NCBI GenBank assembly: GCA_963578625.1
Contig: CAUZEO010000011.1
Location: 1-36,522, forward strand
DNA length: 36,522 nt
Direction of reading: 5' to 3'
Origin: CAUZEO01 sp963578625
GTDB taxonomy: Bacteria; Verrucomicrobiota; Kiritimatiellia; SLOV01
Shown: in pieces, positions 26,015 to 32,736 of the stretch
Layout: every line of letters begins with the position of its first letter
How positions within the stretch are numbered: the first letter of the stretch is position 1
Program-made: the position numbers and the translations under genes
Notes under the pieces: generated by a model
Told to the model about the DNA's origin: nothing
Seen by the model: the letters and a program-made list of their open reading frames with translations, nothing else
The model's database searches: none

Positions 26015-26056
26015 TTACGACGTTCCAGTGGAAGCGCCACATGAAAAACTAACCAT
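26015..26056 (-). CDS. Possible 13-residue leader peptide
   Basis: ATG 26056-26054 opens a frame of 13 codons (MVSFSCGASTGTS) ending with TAA at 26017-26015. Its ribosome site AAGGAGGTGATCC (26069-26057) matches the full anti-Shine-Dalgarno of 16S rRNA, with six bases between AGGAGG and the ATG. The second half of the frame lies inside the 5' arm and loop of the downstream hairpin, so translation would affect folding. The peptide has no run of a single regulatory amino acid. It may be a leader peptide, or the site may sequester ribosomes without a meaningful peptide. Confidence 0.45.
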   Translation of the reverse strand: MVSFSCGASTGTS

Positions 26057-26069
26057 GGATCACCTCCTT
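26057..26069 (-). promoter_or_regulatory. Near full-length Shine-Dalgarno (anti-16S 3' end)
   Basis: AAGGAGGTGATCC on the minus strand is complementary to the last 13 bases of bacterial 16S rRNA (GGATCACCTCCTT). Ordinary ribosome sites in this window match four to six bases. The plus strand does not continue into other 16S sequence, so this is not an rRNA gene end. Confidence 0.8.
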
Positions 26070-26135
26070 CTCCAGGGATTCGGTTCATACACAAGCGGCC
26101 ACCCTAGATTGGCCAGTTGCGCTACACCGATATAA

Positions 26136-26163
26136 AGCATACACAAACCCTGAGGTCTTTCAA
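26136..26163 (-). promoter_or_regulatory. Candidate sigma-70-type promoter of the leader/small RNA
   Basis: On the minus strand TTGAAA (26163-26158) and TATGCT (26141-26136) are separated by 16 bp, a good fit to a housekeeping promoter. Transcription would start near 26129, just before the structured leader. Confidence 0.45.
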
Positions 26164-26264
26164 GCCCAAATGGTAAAGTTGGTTTTTGTCGTTGTTTTTC
26201 TCTCGCTCTTTGTTGAATAAAATCAATATCAAAAAGAGAGAAGTGGGCGCGAGTTCCGGAAGGG

Positions 26265-26918
26265 ATGAATTTTCTTCAAAAAGTACGATGTATTCTGACG
26301 ATGGGCCGGGGCGTTGTCTCCGGGTTGCCGGAGGCCTCCGCCGACCGGGATCCGATGGACCTGTTCGGCGAGTGGCATAAAGCCGCCGGCAAGGCGGGGA
26401 TCCTGTTGCCGGAAACGATTATCGTTGCCACCGCATCGGCGGATGGCCGTCCTTCCGCGCGGTGCATGTTGTTGAAGGGATTCGACCAACGAGGTTTTTG
26501 TTTCTTCACGAACTACGAAAGCCGCAAGGCGGGGGAGTTGGACGAGAATCCATATGTTGCCCTCGTGCTTCACTGGGCCGTCTTGCAGCGGCAGGTCCGA
26601 ATCGAAGGGAAAGTGTCGCGGTTGAGCGAAGAGGAATCGACAGCGTACTTCCAATCGAGACCGAGAGGCAGTCGCATCGGCGCATGGGCGTCAAAGCAAA
26701 GCCACACGCTGGAGCAGCGCACTACGCTCGAGTCGCGGGCTCGCGAATTCGATAGCAAGTATCCCGGCGAACATATTCCGTTGCCTCCATTCTGGGGCGG
26801 ATACCTGGTCGAACCCGACCGAATCGAGTTCTGGCAAGGCCGCTCGGACCGCCTGCACGATCGGCTATGCTTTCTGCGGGAGGCAGAGAGGTGGCGCGCG
26901 GAGCGTCTGTATCCATAG
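26265..26918 (+). CDS. pdxH: Pyridoxamine/pyridoxine 5'-phosphate oxidase
   Basis: A 217-residue FMN-dependent oxidase that makes pyridoxal 5'-phosphate in vitamin B6 synthesis and salvage. Family features are DPMDLFGEWH near residues 29-38, the FMN-binding stretch RPSARCMLLKGFD, FFTNYESRKAGEL, the QRQVRIEGKVSRL block and the C-terminal WRAERLYP. The length is normal. The first ATG has GGAAGGG directly in front; a second ATG at 26301 is a possible alternative start. It is divergent from the leader RNA upstream of the PHP gene. A pdxA-family gene lies at 17991-18983 but is not linked in an operon. Confidence 0.96.
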   Translation: MNFLQKVRCILTMGRGVVSGLPEASADRDPMDLFGEWHKAAGKAGILLPETIIVATASADGRPSARCMLLKGFDQRGFCFFTNYESRKAGELDENPYVALVLHWAVLQRQVRIEGKVSRLSEEESTAYFQSRPRGSRIGAWASKQSHTLEQRTTLESRAREFDSKYPGEHIPLPPFWGGYLVEPDRIEFWQGRSDRLHDRLCFLREAERWRAERLYP

Positions 26919-27437
26919 GGCTTTTGTCGAGGGGAAATCAGCAGATTTGGATTCCTCTTTTTTTGATCTTGGAAATCGCGTCGCTGGAAAGCGGCCGTAG
27001 GCGCTGGACGATCCGTCAGTACGCAACACAGCGCTTCCCCATCCCTGGCGAAACGAATTTCGCCGCGGTTAACCAGCTGTTCCGCTTGATACAACATATG
27101 CCGTACACGCTGGGTTGAGCGGGGGAAGTCGATGAGCCTACAAACCTACTGCAGCGACCACTGGCCACGGCACGACGTAGGAGTTTGAGTTCTTCTCCCG
27201 TGCGCCCGGTTGAGGATACCACGATCTTGCTCCTTCCTGAACTGGGCTACCTGCCCAAGTTTGGCAAGTTTCCGGGATTAAGTAAGCCCAATGACTCTCG
27301 AACTCTTGATCCGGAGCTCATCTGATTACTTCGCACATTTTGTCAGGTGTTCTTGCCCAAGCCTGGCGATACAAGCTATTACTTGACTTCGTAAGGCAAT
27401 CAATAGGCTTGATTAAGGATGGGAAAAGGAGACCTAA
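26919..27437 (+). other. 519-bp intergenic region, no gene recognised
   Basis: Short open frames exist on both strands, but none has a ribosome site and a recognisable sequence together. There is no tandem repeat, strong terminator hairpin or RNA motif that I can see. The end of the region holds the ribosome site AAAAGGAGA of the following gene. Confidence 0.4.
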
Positions 27438-28976
27438 GTGAGTTCAGGTAGATCCATTGTTGGAAATTTTTACGCAATGACTGGAATAAAATCCATGCGA
27501 CTCAATCCGGTACGTGTTGTCGGATTCGGCGCGATCGCTCTATGCGCATGGGGACAGGCTGTGCGAGCCGAATTCCGCAATAGTAGCGCAGAGTACGGAT
27601 TTGATTCCGGTGGATTGGTCGCATTTGTGGATTTTGACGGTGACGGATGGACGGATATCTACGCCGGCGGCCCCCTTTATCACAACCAAGGAGGCAAAAG
27701 GTTCGCCAACGTGACCGAGAAATCCGGCTTGGGAAGCGGTGACGGAATGTGGGGAGATTTCGACAACGATGGCGATCCGGATCTGTTCATTCGTGCAGGA
27801 GAGGGAGCACTGTACCGAAATCAGGGTGATGGCACGTTCGCGAAAGTTCCTACCCCTGCGCTACCGACCGTGAGTTCACTCGGAGGTACGTGGGCAGATC
27901 TGAACAATGACGGGTGGCTCGATCTTTACATCGGCGGATACGAGGCCTGGCAGCAGGCGGTGTACCCCGATGCAGTTCTCATTAACGAGGGTGGGAAATC
28001 CTTTCGGGTTCACTGGCAATCTTCTTCCAACGCCTGTTACTCAACGCGGGGTGTCACTGCCGCGGACTTTGACGAGGACGGGGATACGGACGTGTATACC
28101 TCAAATTATCGTCTGCAGCCGAATTTTCTGTATCGAAATGATGGCGGGTTAGATCTGAAGGAAGTTGCGGAAGAGTACGGCGTGGCAGGTATTCCGGACG
28201 CCGAAATCACCTATACCGGCGGCATAAAGTATAGAATCTGCGGTCATTCGATCGGTTCCGCGTTCGGCGATCTGGACAACGACGGGCACATCGATTTATT
28301 TCTCGGAAACTTCAGTCACCCCCCCGAGGATCAGGACCGGCCTCAATTCCTGCGGAACCGTGGTCCCGACGGCGAATTCCGGTTTGAAGACAAGAGTGAA
28401 GGGGCGGGGCTGGCCTGGCAGGAGTCGTTTGCATCTCCCGCGCTCGGCGACTACGACAATGACGGTGATTTGGACCTTTTCTACACCACCGTGTACGGAA
28501 CCGGCAGCTATGGCATCAAGAATTACCCGGTGCTGTATCGAAACGACGGCGATTGGAAATTCGTCGACGTGACGGAAGAGCAGGGCGTTGCGGGGCTGGG
28601 TGAAACGTACCAGGCGGGATGGGCAGATATCGACAATGACGGTGACCTGGATCTTTGCAGCAACGGCAAACTATTCTTGAATGAGAACGAGAATGAAAAC
28701 CACTGGCTGAAGCTGGGGCTGGCGGGAGACGGAAAACAGGTGAATCGTTCCGCCATCGGGGCCCAGGTGAGAATTCGCGCCGGGGATCGCGTTTTCGTGA
28801 GAGAGGTGGAGGGCGGAACGGGGCAGGGCAACCAGAACGATGTAACACTTCACTTCGGTCTTGGGAAAATCGCGGGCCCGGTTGACCTGGAAGTGTCCTG
28901 GCCGGGCGGATCGAAGCAGGCGGTGAAAGGGGTCAAGGTCGATCAACACCACGATGTCGTGTTCAAGGCTCTTTGA
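27438..28976 (+). CDS. Secreted FG-GAP/VCBS repeat protein with ASPIC/UnbV domain
   Basis: A 512-residue exported protein. A GTG start with AAAAGGAGA in front is followed by a signal peptide (core VVGFGAIALCAWGQAVRA, cleavage probably near AVRA-EF). Seven calcium-binding repeats of the DxDxDGxxD type follow: DFDGDGWTD, DFDNDGDPD, DLNNDGWLD, DFDEDGDTD, DLDNDGHID, DYDNDGDLD and DIDNDGDLD. They form an integrin-alpha-like beta propeller. The C-terminal ~100 residues (NHWLKLGLAGDGKQVNRSAIG through FGLGK and VSWPGG) are an ASPIC/UnbV domain. Such proteins are abundant in Planctomycetota-like and related lineages; they are extracellular or periplasmic, with unclear binding targets. The gene is monocistronic. 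Confidence 0.95.
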   Translation: MSSGRSIVGNFYAMTGIKSMRLNPVRVVGFGAIALCAWGQAVRAEFRNSSAEYGFDSGGLVAFVDFDGDGWTDIYAGGPLYHNQGGKRFANVTEKSGLGSGDGMWGDFDNDGDPDLFIRAGEGALYRNQGDGTFAKVPTPALPTVSSLGGTWADLNNDGWLDLYIGGYEAWQQAVYPDAVLINEGGKSFRVHWQSSSNACYSTRGVTAADFDEDGDTDVYTSNYRLQPNFLYRNDGGLDLKEVAEEYGVAGIPDAEITYTGGIKYRICGHSIGSAFGDLDNDGHIDLFLGNFSHPPEDQDRPQFLRNRGPDGEFRFEDKSEGAGLAWQESFASPALGDYDNDGDLDLFYTTVYGTGSYGIKNYPVLYRNDGDWKFVDVTEEQGVAGLGETYQAGWADIDNDGDLDLCSNGKLFLNENENENHWLKLGLAGDGKQVNRSAIGAQVRIRAGDRVFVREVEGGTGQGNQNDVTLHFGLGKIAGPVDLEVSWPGGSKQAVKGVKVDQHHDVVFKAL

Positions 28977-28981
28977 AGGCA

Positions 28982-29116
28982 ATGACCTTCTTTGTGGCGT
29001 GCAACGGGTCGGACGACTGGTCGGGCAGATTATCTCAGCCTGATGACTCCGGGCCGGACGGTCCCTTTGCCACCATCGCCCGGGCCAGGGATGCTGTTCG
29101 TTCTGGCGCGAGCTGA
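28982..29116 (+). pseudogene. N-terminal fragment of a parallel beta-helix (polysaccharide-acting) protein
   Basis: The 44-codon frame from ATG 28982 reads FFVACNGSDDWSGRLSQP and then DGPFATIARARDAVRSG. This is the characteristic N-terminus of right-handed parallel beta-helix proteins (pectate-lyase-like), normally several hundred residues long. It stops at TGA 29114-29116 where a different fragment begins. No signal peptide is present. I read it as the leftover 5' end of a deleted gene. Confidence 0.6.
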
Positions 29117-29634
29117 TGGCCGACGTCTGCGATCGATTCGTCTCACGATTCCCGGTTGATTTGCTCTTTCTCGATCAGCTCGGGCATTATGTCGACGACG
29201 CCGGGTGCGACTTCGATCGAGCCACCGTTCAATACGTCGATTCGATACAGGCGGCATGCCCCGACGTGGCCCTTGTCGGCGAGATGTTCCATGAGCGGTG
29301 CCGGTCGCTTCCCCTCTGGCAGGTTTGGGGAACACCGTGGTGCGGGTTGCCGGTTCGCGAAGACCTGAAGCACGCCACGATGTGGCGTGAGTTGTTCGGC
29401 GAAGACTTCACCATGCTCCCCCACATGGGAATGCCGGGTGCTGTTCCCATGCGCGACAGTTGGCCTGCCTACTACTGGTATGTCGAACACTATGGGGCGG
29501 TCGAGGCTACCCGGCGGGCAAACCGCTGGCACCGGCTTATCGGCGTAGCGCCCTCCGTACGGGTCAACTACCGCGAACACGGATTGGACGATGTGGCCGT
29601 CGAAATCCTGACCGGGCCGGCCCGCGGAGACTGA
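29098..29634 (+). pseudogene. C-terminal fragment of a glycoside-hydrolase-like protein
   Basis: The frame from about 29098, with an ATG at 29116 overlapping the previous stop as TGATG, encodes a TIM-barrel-like C-terminal part. It includes FWRELMADVCDRF, VDLLFLDQLGHYVDD and a following VALVGEMFHERCR, reminiscent of large glycosidases with a catalytic aspartate and glutamate at strand ends. The N-terminal part of such an enzyme is missing and the preceding sequence comes from a different (beta-helix) gene. A 172-residue product could be translated but would not make a full barrel, so a pseudogene is the better reading. Confidence 0.5.
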
Positions 29635-29654
29635 TCATGGAACGCCGGTCTCCC

Positions 29655-29726
29655 GCAAGTGAAAAGGAAAAGAGGACCACGGTACGAGCCCGTACTCTCC
29701 GTGGACCATTTTTCCTCTCACCTTGC
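29655..29726. repeat. 72-bp imperfect palindrome
   Basis: An almost symmetrical element runs from GCAAGTGA (29655) to TCACCTTGC (ending 29726). Its centre is a perfect hairpin (GTACG-AGCC-CGTAC) flanked by CCACGG/CCGTGG arms and A-rich/T-rich arms (GGAAAAG, TTTTTCC). It separates the plus-strand scar from the convergent PhyH gene. It could be a bidirectional terminator or a small non-autonomous mobile element. Confidence 0.65.
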
Positions 29727-29733
29727 GCGGGTC

Positions 29734-29750
29734 ACGGGCAAGATGCCCGT
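29734..29750. repeat. REP-like hairpin, copy 1
   Basis: ACGGGC-AAGAT-GCCCGT is a six-base-pair hairpin with a five-base loop, directly after the 72-bp palindrome and just downstream of the 3' end of the PhyH gene. A closely similar hairpin occurs at 32718-32736, also just downstream of a gene end. Confidence 0.55.
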
Positions 29751-29763
29751 ACCACGACCGGCT

Positions 29764-30525
29764 CTACAGTACTACCATCTCATCGGTTCTCGGATTCCAT
29801 CCGCAATGCCGGTCGAAATGGTGCGGGCCATTGTTAAACTCCCTGGCGGTATACTCGAAAATGACCGCGCATCGTTCTTTCTCGGATTGATTCGGCGAGG
29901 AACGATGCACCAGCAAAGCGTGGAAAAGTAGCGCGTCTCCGGCTTTCACCTCCGCGGGGATTCGTCCTGCTTCCTGCTCGCCCGAAAGGATGGGATTGCC
30001 GGGATTATTATCCTCGTATGGAAGGACGCCCCAGCGATGCGATTTCGGAATAATTTCCAGGCAACCGTTCTCTGTGGTTGCATCGTGAAGCGCAATCCAG
30101 ATCCCGATCATGTCGGGACGGCCCTTTCCCCAGTAGGCGAAGTCCTGGTGCCAGGGAAAGGCCGAACCGACCGAGGGGCGTTTCAACGTAGAAATCGCCC
30201 GATAATACAGAGGTTCGTATCCCAGCGCCAGTTCGGCAAGATCGACGATCGTTTGGTCCCCGGCCATTTCTCGAAACGTCGGGTGCTGCTCGATCAGGTT
30301 GTGGAGACAACGGACGGCAACAATGTTATTCTGGTCGTCCTTTTCGAAGATGTGCTCTGCCTCATCCGGCGATTCCAGCAACTGCCGCTCGACGTCGAAT
30401 ACGGTGTCCGCGATTTTTTGCGCGTAGTCGCGCGAGATCAAACTCTGGATAAATGCAAAACCATCCCGGTCGAACTGAAGCTTTAACTCGTCAGCGTGGA
30501 GAGCAATGTCCTTGGCGTTGATCAC
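29764..30525 (-). CDS. Phytanoyl-CoA dioxygenase (PhyH) family protein
   Basis: A 253-residue Fe(II)/2-oxoglutarate dioxygenase. Iron ligands are H126 and D128 in PWHQDFAYWGKG and H207 in LLFHALLVHRSS; an arginine near 218 is the likely 2-oxoglutarate anchor. The DATTENGCLEIIPKSHRWG block is typical of the family. It is the last gene of a tight minus-strand group: class III aminotransferase, TIM-barrel isomerase, then this gene, each about 16 nt apart. The group suggests modification of an amino- or sugar-type small molecule. It is only distantly similar to the PhyH protein at 24099-24905. Confidence 0.94.
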   Translation of the reverse strand: MINAKDIALHADELKLQFDRDGFAFIQSLISRDYAQKIADTVFDVERQLLESPDEAEHIFEKDDQNNIVAVRCLHNLIEQHPTFREMAGDQTIVDLAELALGYEPLYYRAISTLKRPSVGSAFPWHQDFAYWGKGRPDMIGIWIALHDATTENGCLEIIPKSHRWGVLPYEDNNPGNPILSGEQEAGRIPAEVKAGDALLFHALLVHRSSPNQSEKERCAVIFEYTAREFNNGPHHFDRHCGWNPRTDEMVVL

Positions 30526-30541
30526 CCTGCGTCATCTCCGA

Positions 30542-31327
30542 TCAAGAACCTTCCGTCTCTTTCCACAATTCCCGCAGCGTCTTGATGTCTTCTCTGATTG
30601 CCGCTTCATCATCACCGGGCGTTTCAATCATTAACCAGTCGTCGTATTCGACTTTCTTCAGCGCGGAGATACTCCCGCCGAAGTCAACGTCTCCGTCCCC
30701 CATATGCAGACTGCTGAGTTGCATGGAATGGGAGTCCTTGATGTGGACCGCAAAAATGTCCTTCTCGAGCATTTCGATCTCTTCCACCGGATCGTACCCG
30801 TTTGCAACGGCGTTTCCCGTGTCAAAGTAAACACCGACTTGATCCGAGTTGATGGTTTCCACTACTTCCTTGAGTTCGTCAGCCGCTAAGGGGGACTCCA
30901 GTGCAATCAGGACATCCCGTTCCGCCGCATACGGAAGTATTTCTTCAACGACCCTGATCATGTTGGCTTTCTTTATTTCTGTGTCCGGATGTGATTCTAT
31001 ATAACTGCAGAGAAGCATCAGGTTTGCGCCAAGCGCATGGCTGAAGTCCAGCACCCGCTCGATCAGTTCGACCGCCCGCGGTTTACCGGAAGAATCGATG
31101 AGGCTTGAATCATTGTTGAATGCACCAAGGCAAACGGACGGAACTCGGATGCCGAGTTCGACCCCCTGATCCCGAATGGCATGGAGTTCGTCCGCCGGCA
31201 GCATCAGGAGGCTGTCGTCGGGAGCGCCAATATAAGGTTCGACGCCTTCTATGCCCAGTTTAGCGGCGTTCTCGATGAATTTTTCGCCTTTGGGGCAGGC
31301 CCCGTATTGTGTCAGTCCGATGTGCAT
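30542..31327 (-). CDS. Sugar phosphate isomerase/epimerase family TIM barrel
   Basis: A 261-residue xylose-isomerase-like/AP-endonuclease-2 TIM-barrel protein. Metal-site residues are visible as a glutamate in LIALESPLA, an aspartate in GVYFDTGNA, a histidine in FAVHIKDS and a late glutamate in MIETPGDD. Members isomerise or epimerise sugars and related compounds. It starts 16 nt after the stop of the aminotransferase gene and ends 16 nt before the PhyH gene starts, so the three are co-transcribed. Substrate unknown. Confidence 0.92.
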   Translation of the reverse strand: MHIGLTQYGACPKGEKFIENAAKLGIEGVEPYIGAPDDSLLMLPADELHAIRDQGVELGIRVPSVCLGAFNNDSSLIDSSGKPRAVELIERVLDFSHALGANLMLLCSYIESHPDTEIKKANMIRVVEEILPYAAERDVLIALESPLAADELKEVVETINSDQVGVYFDTGNAVANGYDPVEEIEMLEKDIFAVHIKDSHSMQLSSLHMGDGDVDFGGSISALKKVEYDDWLMIETPGDDEAAIREDIKTLRELWKETEGS

Positions 31328-31343
31328 GAGGTTCCTCGTTGAT

Positions 31344-32603
31344 CTAGAGTGTCATTTTCGCTTTCGATGTTCGCCAGTTCTTCTTGGTTTTACCCATAAC
31401 GAAGTCGCTGATTTCAAGTGCTTCATCGATATCCTGTTTTCGATGTGAGTAATTGATGAAGGCAACATGCCAGGGGCAGAAGTAGAGGCCATATCGAAGG
31501 CATTGCCCGAAGAAATACTGGTGCGCGGGATGGTCACAACGATTGAATTCATTGGTGTGCCAGGTAAACCGGGGCATGGACGGCGTTGGATCAGCGATGG
31601 CCTTCGGCTCCTCCATGCCGTGCTCCTCGCAAATCTTGTTGAGCCCGTCGATGAGTTGTTGGCCGCGCTTCCAGAGGTGGTCTACCACCGGCTTTTGCTG
31701 CATGATCTTCAATGTTGCGTTGGTTGCCGCGAGGGAGGATGCCTCCACGAAAAACGTGCCGGAAGTCGGCGTTTCGTTCCATCGTTCCATGTACTTTTTC
31801 TTCCCGACAACCGCGGCGATCGGATAACCGTTTCCCAAGCCTTTGGAGAGGGTCGTCAAATCCGGCGTCACCGCGAGTATTTCCTGGGCACCGCCGAGCG
31901 CGGTCCGGAATCCGGTTTTAACTTCATCAAATATGACCAGTGCCCCGTGACGATGCGCGACGTCGACAATGTTCTGATAGTTCTCGGTTGTGAACGGTCG
32001 AGTATCCGCGGGACACAAAATGACGGCGGCAAATTTCTTTCGTGTTTTTTTGAAGAGCCTCTCGAGGTCCTCCGCGCTGCCGTCGAAAGAAGGGACGACC
32101 TCCCATGCCTCTTTCTGGGTGCCGCCTTTCTCGCCGTACCGCCACAGATCCGCCCATCCATGATATCCGCTGCGCGCAATCCACATGCGGCTGGTAATCT
32201 GGCGCGCCAGGCGTGCCGCCGCGACGGTAGCTTCGGTACCGGTTTTCAAAAACCGTACTCGTTCCGCCGACGGCACGGTCTCCACCAGCCTGCGGGCCAC
32301 CTCGATTTGGATCGGGTGGTTCGTGGATGATTGGAAGGAGCTGCGCAGGATGCGAATCACCGCATCGTCGACCGGCTTGTAGGCGTAGCCCAGGATCACG
32401 GGGCCAATGCTGCAAAGCAGGTCGACAAATTCGTTTCCGTCGACATCCCACATCCGACAGCCTTTGGCCCGATCGAAGTAGGTTGGGAATTCCTGGTAGA
32501 CGGGCTGCCGGGTCCCCTGCGCGCCGTTGGCGAACCACTTATCCGCTTCGCGGAGCAGTCCTCGCGAGGTCTTGAAAGAGTAGGGTTTGAATGATCTTGT
32601 CAC
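31344..32603 (-). CDS. Class III PLP-dependent aminotransferase (glutamate-1-semialdehyde aminomutase-like)
   Basis: A 419-residue class III aminotransferase. The PLP lysine is K254 in TTLSKGLGNGYPI, the ring-nitrogen aspartate D226 in IFDEVKTGF, and the phosphate-binding loop TGTEAT (121-126). The overall pattern is closest to glutamate-1-semialdehyde 2,1-aminomutases and their relatives. No haem synthesis gene is nearby and the neighbours (isomerase, dioxygenase) are not haem enzymes, so it more likely transaminates an aldehyde or ketone intermediate made by this cluster. It begins about 130 nt after the SagB-type gene. Confidence 0.93.
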   Translation of the reverse strand: MTRSFKPYSFKTSRGLLREADKWFANGAQGTRQPVYQEFPTYFDRAKGCRMWDVDGNEFVDLLCSIGPVILGYAYKPVDDAVIRILRSSFQSSTNHPIQIEVARRLVETVPSAERVRFLKTGTEATVAAARLARQITSRMWIARSGYHGWADLWRYGEKGGTQKEAWEVVPSFDGSAEDLERLFKKTRKKFAAVILCPADTRPFTTENYQNIVDVAHRHGALVIFDEVKTGFRTALGGAQEILAVTPDLTTLSKGLGNGYPIAAVVGKKKYMERWNETPTSGTFFVEASSLAATNATLKIMQQKPVVDHLWKRGQQLIDGLNKICEEHGMEEPKAIADPTPSMPRFTWHTNEFNRCDHPAHQYFFGQCLRYGLYFCPWHVAFINYSHRKQDIDEALEISDFVMGKTKKNWRTSKAKMTL

Positions 32604-32717
32604 TGATGCAGCTATTTCCTTCCGTGTTACGGGTCTTCGCGAAATTCTCGTTTCCGATTTATCGGAGAAAGTAGCAAGTATAAATCGAGCCGTAGGGGAG
32701 AAAAAGAGGCTCCGCTA

Positions 32718-32736
32718 CACGGGTCGGATACCCGTG
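32718..32736. repeat. REP-like hairpin, copy 2 (possible terminator of the SagB gene)
   Basis: CACGGGT-CGGAT-ACCCGTG is a seven-base-pair hairpin touching the stop codon of the SagB-type gene (32737-32739). On the minus strand it is followed within about 9 nt by CTCTTTTTCT, so it may also end that transcript. It resembles the hairpin at 29734-29750. Confidence 0.6.

Larger units (their letters stand above)
25950..26129 (-). ncRNA. Structured leader or small RNA with Shine-Dalgarno and terminator
   Basis: A transcript starting near 26129 would be about 180 nt long. It carries a small hairpin (GGCCA/TGGCC, 26097-26114) and an almost full-length Shine-Dalgarno (26057-26069) in front of a 13-codon reading frame. 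A longer hairpin follows, pairing GTGGCGCTTCC (26040-26030) with GGAAGCGACCAC (26002-25991), and then the terminator. The ordered series of elements supports a regulatory leader (attenuator) or a stand-alone small RNA. I do not recognise an established riboswitch class. Confidence 0.6.

Noticed and set aside
26050..26075. Plus strand resembles the 3' end of a 16S rRNA gene (TGGATCACCTCCTT)
   Set aside because: The bases before and after do not match the conserved 16S 3' region. The match is explained by an extended Shine-Dalgarno on the minus strand.
26075..26130. tRNA-like wording on the minus strand (GTAGCGCAACTGG and GAACCGAATCCC)
   Set aside because: No acceptor stem or anticodon arm can be formed, so a tRNA gene is not supported.
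27016..27222. Minus-strand frame with TGRTGEELKLLRRAVASGR that might be a mobile-element remnant
   Set aside because: Too short, no ribosome site and no family I can name.
31344..32603. Haem pathway glutamate-1-semialdehyde aminomutase (hemL)
   Set aside because: The similarity is at family level and the operon partners are an isomerase and a PhyH dioxygenase, not tetrapyrrole enzymes.
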